The notes beneath the pieces were generated by a model. That model did no database searches. It saw nothing but the letters and a program-made list of their open reading frames with translations, and was not told the DNA's origin. Below are positions 7,398 through 13,863 of a DNA stretch of 27,833 nt, piece by piece. The translations under genes were made by a program, and so were the position numbers. How positions within the stretch are numbered: the stretch's first letter is position 1; the number at the start of each line of letters is the position of its first letter. This stretch comes from Parolsenella sp958406235 (lineage in GTDB: Bacteria; Actinomycetota; Coriobacteriia; Coriobacteriales; Atopobiaceae). The stretch lies in assembly GCF_039062465.1 (NCBI RefSeq), contig NZ_JBCLNF010000012.1, forward strand, positions 1 through 27,833, in the 5' to 3' direction.

Positions 7398-8773
7398 AGT
7401 CGCTCCCCCATCTGCTCGAGTTCCGCCTTCGCGGGCCACAGGGCCGAGTAGTTCGTCAAGACATACAGGGGGCGATCCAGCGGCAGGTCTGCCACGGCAT
7501 CGAGCGCCTCGCGCACGGTCAGCGCGATAGGAGCCGAGATCCCCGCATACTTCAGGCGAACGCGAACGTCATCCGCACGGTGGCCGCCAGCAACAACGGT
7601 GAGGTCATCGGGCTCGACGACGCCGCCACACTCGCGGGGGCTCCCCACAGCGAGACGCTCGAAGTCGACGTCCCAGATCCAGGAGATGTCCTTACCATCG
7701 TTGGGGTTGTCGTTGATGACGAAGAAGGCCGCCTTCTTGCGGTCATCCGCTAGCATGAGCGAAATGTTCTGGTTGAAACCCGTGGGGTTCTTCGCCAGGT
7801 TGAGAATCACATCGCGCCCGTCGACGCGGAAATGTTGGAGGCGACCGTTCTCCGGATGATATGCGTCAAGAGCGGCCTGGAACTGCTCGGGCGTGGTACC
7901 GGCAAGAGTCGCGCCCACAAAGGCGGCGAGCAGGTTATAGACCATGTATACGCCACCGAAGCTCGCACTCACACGCACGGGCTTATCAAGACCCACACCA
8001 CTCACGTCGAAGGAGACGCCCTCGCGACCGACCTTGACGCCAGTGACGCGCCAGTCAAGCTCGGGACGGCAGAAGTCTCCCTTGGGGCAACGGAAGGCGC
8101 CCAGCTGGGCGTAGGCGCGGTAGTCATAGGCGAGCTCCGTGCCGCAAACCTGGCAGAAGCGCGCCTCGGGCACGCGGTCCGCCGGCAGGTGGAGGTCCTC
8201 GCCGATGCCAAACGCCAGCACCTTGGTGCCAGCCTCACGCGCGCGACGCGCGACGCCCATGACGAGGGGGTCGTCACCGCAGGCCACGAGCGTGGTCTCA
8301 GGCGAAGCAGAGAGCGCGGAGACGATGACGTCCTGGACGCGCTCGATCTCGCCGGCGCGGTCGAGCTGATCGCGGAAGAGGTTCAGGAGTACGAGGTAGC
8401 GTGGGCGGAGCTCGGGCAGGATGTTGATCGTGGAGAGCTCATCCGCCTCCATGATGGCCCAGTCGGCAGAGCGGCCGGAAAGGAGGGCCGCCGCGACGCC
8501 AGGAGCCATGTTGGCGCCAACGCGGTTGCACAGAACGCGAGCGCCACTTGCCTCGACAGCACTCGCGAGCACGTTGTTCGTGGTCGTCTTGCCGTTGGTT
8601 CCACACACGACGATGGCACCCTGCGTGAGCTTTTTGGCGGAGTGTGAGATTGAAGCAGGATCGATGGCGAGCGCGATGCGGCCAGGCAGCTGCGAGGCGG
8701 AACGGCCCGCCATGTGCAGTGCGCCGGCGCAGGCGCGGCCGAGGCCCTGCGCGAGAGAGGCTCTGAGACCCAC
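7394..8773 (-). CDS. murT: Lipid II isoglutaminyl synthase, Mur ligase subunit MurT
   Basis: MurT is the ATP-dependent Mur-ligase-like partner of GatD and activates the D-Glu carboxylate of lipid II. The 459-residue product has the nucleotide-binding GTNGKTT (58-64), a four-cysteine zinc ribbon inserted in the central domain (Cys207, 210, 229, 235) and a C-terminal DUF1727 region containing NLAKNPTGFNQ and DNPNDGKDISW. The Asp of that last motif is known in the family to complete the GatD active site. The start is GTG at 8773, three bases after the stop codon of the Asp23-like gene, with GGAG 6 nt upstream. The spacing on both sides shows tight cotranscription. Confidence 0.96.
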   Translation of the reverse strand: MGLRASLAQGLGRACAGALHMAGRSASQLPGRIALAIDPASISHSAKKLTQGAIVVCGTNGKTTTNNVLASAVEASGARVLCNRVGANMAPGVAAALLSGRSADWAIMEADELSTINILPELRPRYLVLLNLFRDQLDRAGEIERVQDVIVSALSASPETTLVACGDDPLVMGVARRAREAGTKVLAFGIGEDLHLPADRVPEARFCQVCGTELAYDYRAYAQLGAFRCPKGDFCRPELDWRVTGVKVGREGVSFDVSGVGLDKPVRVSASFGGVYMVYNLLAAFVGATLAGTTPEQFQAALDAYHPENGRLQHFRVDGRDVILNLAKNPTGFNQNISLMLADDRKKAAFFVINDNPNDGKDISWIWDVDFERLAVGSPRECGGVVEPDDLTVVAGGHRADDVRVRLKYAGISAPIALTVREALDAVADLPLDRPLYVLTNYSALWPAKAELEQMGERL

Positions 8774-8776
8774 GGC

Positions 8777-9328
8777 CTACTCCGCCTCTTCCTCGTCGTG
8801 GCTACCGCCCTGCATGTTCTCGTACTCCTCGGGAGTGAGAACGTCCTCGATGCGCAGGTTGACGCCTCCAACCTCAAGGCCCGTCATCCCGACGACCTGC
8901 TTGACGACGACCTTCTTGACGTCCTCGAAGACCTGCGGGGCGAACGCACCATATTCGATGAGCACGGAGATGTTCACGCGAACAGAGCTGTCCGGCATGA
9001 CCTCGACGGAGACGCCCTTCGTGGGGTCCGCCGCGCCAAAGGTCTCCTGGACGCGGTTGATGAAGCCGCCCTTCATGCCAAGGACGCCCGGGACGTCACG
9101 CACGGCAATGGCGACGATCTTCTCGATGACACCGTTGGAGAAGGTGAGCGAGTCTTCGGAATCAAGGTCCTCATCGGCATCGGAGAAGGTGAGGTCACCC
9201 TCCTCGGAGGTGGCGAGCGACGCAGTGGCGGCCTCCTCGGCGGGAGTCTCGGCCGTCTCCTCGACGGTTTCCTCGGTAACCGGGGCCTCGACCTCAGGCT
9301 CCTGCGCGATGGTGGGCTTCGTGCTCAT
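8777..9328 (-). CDS. Asp23/Gls24 family alkaline-shock protein
   Basis: The 183-residue product belongs to the Asp23 family, abundant cytoplasmic proteins of Gram-positive bacteria that are held at the membrane by AmaP and linked to cell-wall stress. The first 65 residues or so are acidic and low in complexity (Glu, Ala, Thr, Asp). The family domain follows, with LTFSNGVIEKIVAIAVRD and GVSVEVMPDSSVRVNISVL, and the end is acidic (DEEEAE). The ATG at 9328 has GGAG 5 nt upstream. It lies between a DUF2273 gene and murT in one operon. The role is inferred from family and context. Confidence 0.9.
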   Translation of the reverse strand: MSTKPTIAQEPEVEAPVTEETVEETAETPAEEAATASLATSEEGDLTFSDADEDLDSEDSLTFSNGVIEKIVAIAVRDVPGVLGMKGGFINRVQETFGAADPTKGVSVEVMPDSSVRVNISVLIEYGAFAPQVFEDVKKVVVKQVVGMTGLEVGGVNLRIEDVLTPEEYENMQGGSHDEEEAE

Positions 9329-9387
9329 GTTGGCTCCTATCCACCGGGATTTCCCGGCAATCACGGGCGTGACCCTTAGCGGGCGCC

Positions 9388-9828
9388 CTAGCGCTTCTTC
9401 ATCAGGTTCTGGATAAAGCGAACGATTTTGGGGTCGCCGTCAAGGTACTGGCCGCAGGCGATGCCGACAACCACGAGGATGGCGATGACCAGGGTCTTCA
9501 GGACGCCAATCGTAAAGAGGAGAAGCGCCACGACAAGACCGGTTACGCCGCCAAGAACCGCATTGCGACTATTGGGGAACGTCTCGTCAAGCCAGTGCGA
9601 GACACGCGCAAGGACTCCAGGCTGCGCCGCGGGCTCGGGGTCACTCGCAGGCTGCGCCGCGGGCTCGGTGCCACTCGCAGACTCCGCCGCATCGCCCGAA
9701 GTCTGCGCGGCAGAGGTCTGGGCACCAGCAGCATTGGCTGCAGACGAACCGTTGGTTGGCGCCTTACCTGACGAGGCGGAAGCAGGCGCATCCGCTGGCT
9801 CGATGCGACAAGTGAGCTTCTCGGACAT
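9388..9828 (-). CDS. DUF2273-type small membrane protein
   Basis: The 146-residue product has a disordered N-terminal half rich in Ala, Ser, Pro and Glu, then a short amphipathic stretch and one or two hydrophobic segments (about residues 90-125). It ends in GQYLDGDPKIVRFIQNLMKK, as in DUF2273 proteins, which are regularly encoded beside amaP and asp23. A 30-bp in-frame repeat (9619-9648, 9649-9678) produces two copies of a PAAQP-containing decapeptide. The start lies 3 bp after the amaP stop with GGAGG upstream. The molecular function of DUF2273 is unknown; a membrane-anchor or scaffold role next to AmaP is an inference. Confidence 0.82.
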   Translation of the reverse strand: MSEKLTCRIEPADAPASASSGKAPTNGSSAANAAGAQTSAAQTSGDAAESASGTEPAAQPASDPEPAAQPGVLARVSHWLDETFPNSRNAVLGGVTGLVVALLLFTIGVLKTLVIAILVVVGIACGQYLDGDPKIVRFIQNLMKKR

Positions 9829-9831
9829 GTC

Positions 9832-10491
9832 TTACGCCTCCTTCTCGACGCTCATGGGAATCGTGATGTCACCCGTGGACTCTGTGGGTGCAACCGCAGA
9901 CACGGCCTCAGCGGACTGGCGCTCGGAAGCACCCTCACCCTCGTCATCCTCCTCAACGGGAACAACGAGGGATGTACCACGCTGCGGCTCGAGGAACTCA
10001 ACGTTGATATCCCCCAGGCATTCGCCGCACATGGCGGAGAGCCCGGTCACGAGCGCCTCGTGGAGCACCGGCGCCTCGCTCGTGATATCGACGGACTCAT
10101 ACGGCATCACGTGTACGTCAACGGTGACGACGCCGTACCTTGAGGCGCGGACCTCCACATCCTTGGCAATGCCCAGACCAAGGGCCTCCACGATGTGGCC
10201 CGCCTGCGAGGCAACGGCGTTGCGAGTCACCGTGATGGCGCCGCCTTCGATATTCATGACGGAGATGGCGGCCTTGGGGCGGCGCGAGAAGATCGAGCGC
10301 AGCAGGTTGAAGACGAGCCACGCCGCCGTCATGCCAAGACAGACCTCAAGCGCCACATAGGCCGCGTCATACGACAGAAACGCGGAGATTTCCGCCTCGC
10401 CAATGCCAAACGCAGGCAGGGCGAGCATGGCGAGGGCAAAGAGCCCCGCCAGCGAGAACAGGAAGAGAACGATGCGCTTGAAGCCACCCAT
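9832..10491 (-). CDS. amaP: Alkaline-shock membrane anchor protein AmaP
   Basis: The 219-residue product has two N-terminal membrane segments (about 4-30 and 42-68), then a soluble domain related to Asp23 (SVMNIEGGAITVTRNAV, VRASRYGVVTVDVHV) and an acidic tail. This is the AmaP plan: it anchors Asp23-type proteins to the membrane. The ATG at 10491 has AAAGG about 6 nt upstream; an in-frame extension to 10578 crosses the yebC terminator and is not likely to be translated. It is the first gene of the operon running to gatD. Confidence 0.88.
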   Translation of the reverse strand: MGGFKRIVLFLFSLAGLFALAMLALPAFGIGEAEISAFLSYDAAYVALEVCLGMTAAWLVFNLLRSIFSRRPKAAISVMNIEGGAITVTRNAVASQAGHIVEALGLGIAKDVEVRASRYGVVTVDVHVMPYESVDITSEAPVLHEALVTGLSAMCGECLGDINVEFLEPQRGTSLVVPVEEDDEGEGASERQSAEAVSAVAPTESTGDITIPMSVEKEA

Positions 10492-10512
10492 GAGCACCCT
10501 TTCTAACAAAAA

Positions 10513-10538
10513 GCGCCCCGGCCTCCCGACCAGGGCGC
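10513..10538 (-). terminator. Terminator hairpin between yebC and amaP
   Basis: The stem GCGCCCCGG (10513-10521) pairs with CCAGGGCGC (10530-10538) with one G-U pair. It is followed on the minus strand by five T (10508-10512). It lies about 75 bp past the yebC stop and only 21 bp before the amaP start codon. Confidence 0.85.
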
Positions 10539-10611
10539 GTCTTGCTCTAGAATACCCCGAACCTCTGACACGATACATACTGGGCGGGGATTAGAACCGC
10601 TTGGGCGAGGT

Positions 10612-11412
10612 CTACTCGTCCTCCTCCAGGGCGGCGGCGATCTCGTCGGTCACGTCCATGGTGTGGTAGACGTTCTGGACGTCCTCGAGCTCCTCGAGGC
10701 GGTCGACGAGGCGCTGAACCTTCTTGGCGTCAGCGACGGTGACGGTCGTCGGGGTGGTGGGGACCATGGTCAGCTCGGAGCCCTTGACCTCGATGCCCTG
10801 GGCCTCGAGCGCCTTCTGGACATCCTGCATCTTGTCATAGGCGGTCCAGACGACCCACTCCTCGCCGGCGTCCTCGTAATCGTCTCCGCCAGCCTCGGCG
10901 ACGGCCATCATGAACTCGTCCTCGTCGACGGCGTTCTCCTTGTCGGCGACCTTCTTGTCATCGGACTTGATGATCTTGTCGACAGCGATGGAGCCCTTGC
11001 GCTCGAACTGGAAGGCAACGGAGCCGGTGGTGCCCAGGGAGCCGCCGGAGTGCGTGAAGGCGGAGCGGACGTCAGCAGCGGTGCGGTTCTTGTTGTCAGT
11101 CAGGCAGTCAACGTAGACGGCAACGCCAGCGGGGCCATAGCCCTCGTAGGTGACCTCAGAGTAGACCGCGGCGTCAGCGCCAGCGCCAAAGGCCTTGTCG
11201 ATGGCGGCCTTGATGCGGTCCTTCGGCATGGAGGACATGCGGGCCTTAGCCACGGCAGCAGCCAGGGAGGCGTTGTTCTCCGGGAGCGGGTCGCCGCCGA
11301 GCTTGGCCGCAACGGTGATGTTGCGGGAGAGCTTCGAGAACAGCGCGGAGCGCTTGGCGTCCTGCGCGCCCTTACGATGCTTGGTGGTTGCCCACTTAGA
11401 GTGTCCGGACAT
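10612..11412 (-). CDS. yebC: YebC/PmpR family protein
   Basis: The 266-residue product is a YebC family protein. The family is widely annotated as a transcriptional regulator (PmpR), and some members have been shown to act as translation factors that help ribosomes through proline-rich stretches. It opens with the family signature SGHSKWATTKHRKGAQDAKR and has SMPKDRIKAAIDKA and YEGYGPAGVAVYVDCLTDN. It is slightly longer than usual (about 240-250) because of an acidic insertion near residues 155-185. AAGGAG lies 6 nt before the ATG. A translation role would suit a genome with proline-rich proteins such as the PBP tail encoded here. It has its own terminator. Confidence 0.96.
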   Translation of the reverse strand: MSGHSKWATTKHRKGAQDAKRSALFSKLSRNITVAAKLGGDPLPENNASLAAAVAKARMSSMPKDRIKAAIDKAFGAGADAAVYSEVTYEGYGPAGVAVYVDCLTDNKNRTAADVRSAFTHSGGSLGTTGSVAFQFERKGSIAVDKIIKSDDKKVADKENAVDEDEFMMAVAEAGGDDYEDAGEEWVVWTAYDKMQDVQKALEAQGIEVKGSELTMVPTTPTTVTVADAKKVQRLVDRLEELEDVQNVYHTMDVTDEIAAALEEDE

Positions 11413-11606
11413 TCACGTCTCCTTCTTGTACACAGCGCCGGTCCCTCTGGCCAGCGCCCATACTGCAAGCTAGCGTGCGCACGGTCTAAGGCACATGCGC
11501 ACAACTAGTGAACTTTATCACTTTTGCAGTGTCGCATACGTCATCTGCGGACATATCTTTGATCGGCTTGATTACGTCACAAAATCGAGCGCGAATGCGG
11601 ACGCCC

Positions 11607-12419
11607 CTACCCCACGTGCCCAATCTGCGGGCGCTTGGCACGCGCCGCCCACGCAAGCACGACGATGCCCAGCAACACGAGCGGCAGGCTCAGTAGCTGA
11701 CCCATCGTGATGGGCCCAAGCAGGTAGCCAAGCTGCGCGTCAGGCACGCGGACAAACTCGATAAGGAAGCGGAAAACGCCGTAGAGCACGAGGAACGTCC
11801 CCATGAAGGTACCCTGCGGGCGAGCGGGCCTGCGTCGGCTCATCATCCACAGCACGCAGAAGATGACGAGGCCCTCGAGAATGGCCTCGTACAGCTGACT
11901 GGGATGGCGCGCGACGTTGCCGCCCGTCTCGAAGACTACGCCCCATGGGAGATCCGTGGGCTTGCCCCAAAGCTCGCCATTCACGAAGTTGGCGCAACGA
12001 CCGAAGAACAGTCCCAGGGGCGCGCCGATAACGCCGAGGTCGCAGACTGTCGGGACGGAGAGATGGCAGGAGCGGCACATGAGCGAGCCACCAACGATGG
12101 CGCCCACGAGGCCGCCGTGGAAGCTCATGCCGCCCTCGTTCAGGGCGAAGATCTTCAGCGGGTTGGCGAAGTAGTAGCCATCACCGTAGAAGAGCACGTA
12201 GAACAGGCGGGCGCCGATGATGATGCCCCACGCCATCGCAACGATGATATTCGCGACCTCGTCCCCGGTAATATCCAGGCCCCAGCGACGCGAGACACGG
12301 TAGATCACGACGCCCGTTAGGACAAAGCCCGCAAGGTAGGCAAGCGCGTACCAGTAAATGTGGAGGGGTCCAATCGAAATCGCAACGGGATTGAGACTGT
12401 GGTAAAGCTCGTTGAGCAT
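11607..12419 (-). CDS. lgt: Prolipoprotein diacylglyceryl transferase
   Basis: Lgt moves diacylglycerol from phosphatidylglycerol to the lipobox cysteine of exported lipoproteins, the first lipoprotein maturation step. The 270-residue product has about seven membrane segments, an HGGL motif (His101), the Lgt signature in the form GRCANFVNGE (140-149; the usual form is GR-G-NF-N-E, so a Cys-Ala replaces the usual residues) and RFLIEFVRVPD (217-227). The ATG at 12419 has GAGGAG 4 nt upstream; the open frame extends 33 codons further through a GC-rich repeat and is not taken as coding. A client is likely the GH3 lipoprotein of this window. Confidence 0.96.
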   Translation of the reverse strand: MLNELYHSLNPVAISIGPLHIYWYALAYLAGFVLTGVVIYRVSRRWGLDITGDEVANIIVAMAWGIIIGARLFYVLFYGDGYYFANPLKIFALNEGGMSFHGGLVGAIVGGSLMCRSCHLSVPTVCDLGVIGAPLGLFFGRCANFVNGELWGKPTDLPWGVVFETGGNVARHPSQLYEAILEGLVIFCVLWMMSRRRPARPQGTFMGTFLVLYGVFRFLIEFVRVPDAQLGYLLGPITMGQLLSLPLVLLGIVVLAWAARAKRPQIGHVG

Positions 12420-12461
12420 GTAACTCCTCGAAACGTTATTTGAGCGCCGGGCCGACAGGGC

Positions 12462-12516
12462 GCATGCGGATGCGGATGCGGTGCACGCAGACGCGGCGCA
12501 CGCGGATGCGGCGCAC
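12462..12516. repeat. 15-bp tandem repeat upstream of lgt
   Basis: Three 15-bp units (12472-12486, 12487-12501, 12502-12516) of the type GCGGATGCGGCGCAC, with part of a fourth at 12462, lie in the lgt-dcd gap, 43 bp or more before the lgt start. No coding function is apparent. Confidence 0.75.
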
Positions 12517-12555
12517 AAGGCGCCATTAGGAACGCGCCTCAGCGCGGGGCGATAC

Positions 12556-12652
12556 GGCCGTCTCTAGCGCGTGAACATATGAAGGCGGCCCAGGGCTCGA
12601 TCCCCTGACGGCACACCAGAGGCCGTCTTTAGCGCGTGAGCGTATGGGCGGC
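12556..12652. repeat. 65-bp-period duplication of the dcd 3' end
   Basis: The segment containing the last codons and stop of dcd (12621-12652) has an imperfect copy 65 bp downstream (12556-12588) with about 27 of 33 positions equal. The copy keeps a stop triplet at the same place (TAG for TAA). The sequence between the copies (12591-12618) resembles the 3' end of a tRNA. Confidence 0.65.
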
Positions 12653-13186
12653 AGCAGCGCCGCGCTGGCCCTGGTAGTGGCTCCCGAGACTGGCAGAGCC
12701 ATACGGACGCTCGGCCGGGCTCGACATGCGCTCGAAAGACATCTGCCCGATACGCATGCCCGGATGAAGCACGATGGGCAGCGTGGCGACGTTGGAGAGC
12801 TCAAGCGTGATCTCTCCATCCCAGCCCGGATCGACATAGCCAGCGGTTGAGTGAATCATGAGGCCGAGGCGGCCCAGCGTCGATTTGCCCTCGAGTTTGC
12901 CGAGGATGTCATCGGGCACGGCGATGCGCTCGAGCGTCGTGCCAAGCACAAACTGCCCAGGATGCAGCACGAACTGCCCGCCCTCGGGGACCACAACCTC
13001 CTCGGTGAGGTCCGGCTGGGGCAGCGTCGGGTCGATGTAGGCGTGCGTGGAGTTGCGGAAGACCCTGAAGCTCGAGCCAAGACGCACGTCTACCGAAGCC
13101 GGCTGGACATCCTCCATGTCGAGCGGCTCGATGACGATGCGGCCGGCGGTCATCTCGGCCTTGATGTCGCGGTCTGAGAGGACCAC
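12629..13186 (-). CDS. dcd: dCTP deaminase (probably bifunctional, dUMP-forming)
   Basis: The 185-residue product belongs to the Dcd/dUTPase family, which deaminates dCTP; actinobacterial members of this type also hydrolyse dUTP, giving dUMP for dTMP synthesis. Motifs are LSDRDIK (3-9), EGKSTLGRLGL (99-109), HSTAGYVDPGW (112-122) with the catalytic Glu at 129 in ITLELSN, and GSHYQGQRG (168-176) at the C terminus. The GTG start (13186) follows directly on the TAG of the NifU-type gene with no gap, so translation is probably coupled. Its 3' end is duplicated downstream. Bifunctionality is inferred from resemblance to the mycobacterial enzyme. Confidence 0.94.
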   Translation of the reverse strand: MVLSDRDIKAEMTAGRIVIEPLDMEDVQPASVDVRLGSSFRVFRNSTHAYIDPTLPQPDLTEEVVVPEGGQFVLHPGQFVLGTTLERIAVPDDILGKLEGKSTLGRLGLMIHSTAGYVDPGWDGEITLELSNVATLPIVLHPGMRIGQMSFERMSSPAERPYGSASLGSHYQGQRGAAAAHTLTR

Positions 13187-13423
13187 CTACATCACCGCCC
13201 TCACACCGGTGACGCCGGGAACGTTGTCCTTGAGCACGCGCTCGATACCTTGAGAGATTGTGACCTCGGAGAGCGAGCAGCCCGCACAGGCACCCGTCAT
13301 CTCGATGGTGACGACGCCGGTCTCGTCATCGACGCCAACGAGGGCGCAGTCGCCGCCGTCCGCCTGAAGACTCGGACGCACTGCATCGAGCACGACCTCC
13401 AGAAGGTCCTTGTCAATCGCCAT
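13187..13423 (-). CDS. NifU-type Fe-S scaffold protein (copy 1)
   Basis: The 78-residue product is essentially a single NifU C-terminal (Nfu) domain, which holds and delivers Fe-S clusters between two protomers through a CxxC motif, here GACAGCSLSE. It also has LQADGGDCALVGVD, typical of the family. GGAGG lies 5 nt before the ATG. It directly precedes dcd and follows a second, longer NifU-type gene whose central DNA is nearly identical. Its client proteins are unknown; the U32 protein encoded upstream, which has likely cluster-binding cysteines, is a candidate. Confidence 0.92.
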   Translation of the reverse strand: MAIDKDLLEVVLDAVRPSLQADGGDCALVGVDDETGVVTIEMTGACAGCSLSEVTISQGIERVLKDNVPGVTGVRAVM

Positions 13424-13506
13424 GTCTCCTCCTTGCCGTTCGCGCGAGGCGAGCAGACGCGAGCGCGGCCCGGTTGAGCCGCGGGCACGCGCCGCCCGAT
13501 CAAGCG

Positions 13507-13797
13507 CTAGTACATTACGGGGCGTACCGCGGTGACGCCGGGGACGTGCTCCTTGATGATGGTGTCGATGCCCTCGGAGATGTCCGTCGAAGCGAACATG
13601 CAGGCGGCGCAGGCACCCGTCATTTCGATGGTGACGACGCCGGTCTCGTCATCGACGCCGATAAGCTCGATGTCGCCGCCATCCGCCTGGAAGCTCGGTC
13701 GAATCGCGTCAAGGACGTCCTCGAGCAGACGGTGGTCGATCTTGGCCGTCTTGTCCTTCTCCGACGCGCTTTCCGTGGTGTTCTCGTTATCAGCCAT
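13507..13797 (-). CDS. NifU-type Fe-S scaffold protein (copy 2)
   Basis: The 96-residue product has a charged 18-residue N-terminal extension followed by the same Nfu domain as copy 1: FQADGGDIELIGVDDETGV and the CxxC motif GACAACMFAS. GGAGAGG lies 6 nt before the ATG. It lies 66 bp after the U32 gene and 83 bp before copy 1, probably in one transcript. The two copies differ after the cysteines (CMFASTD versus CSLSEVT), so they may have different partners. Confidence 0.92.
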   Translation of the reverse strand: MADNENTTESASEKDKTAKIDHRLLEDVLDAIRPSFQADGGDIELIGVDDETGVVTIEMTGACAACMFASTDISEGIDTIIKEHVPGVTAVRPVMY

Positions 13798-13863
13798 GTC
13801 TATCCTCTCCCCCGCAAGGCGGGCGTGTTCTCAAATCATTCTTGGATGCTACCCGACTCGCGC

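Noticed and set aside
11537..11579. Two TACGTCA motifs upstream of yebC as operator sites
   Set aside because: Seven-base matches 36 bp apart are too short to claim, and no promoter boxes could be placed relative to them.
12420..12518. N-terminal extension of Lgt with Ala/Ser/Cys repeats
   Set aside because: The frame is open, but it is made of a 15-bp DNA repeat. A good ribosome site marks the ATG at 12419, where the protein begins like other Lgt proteins.
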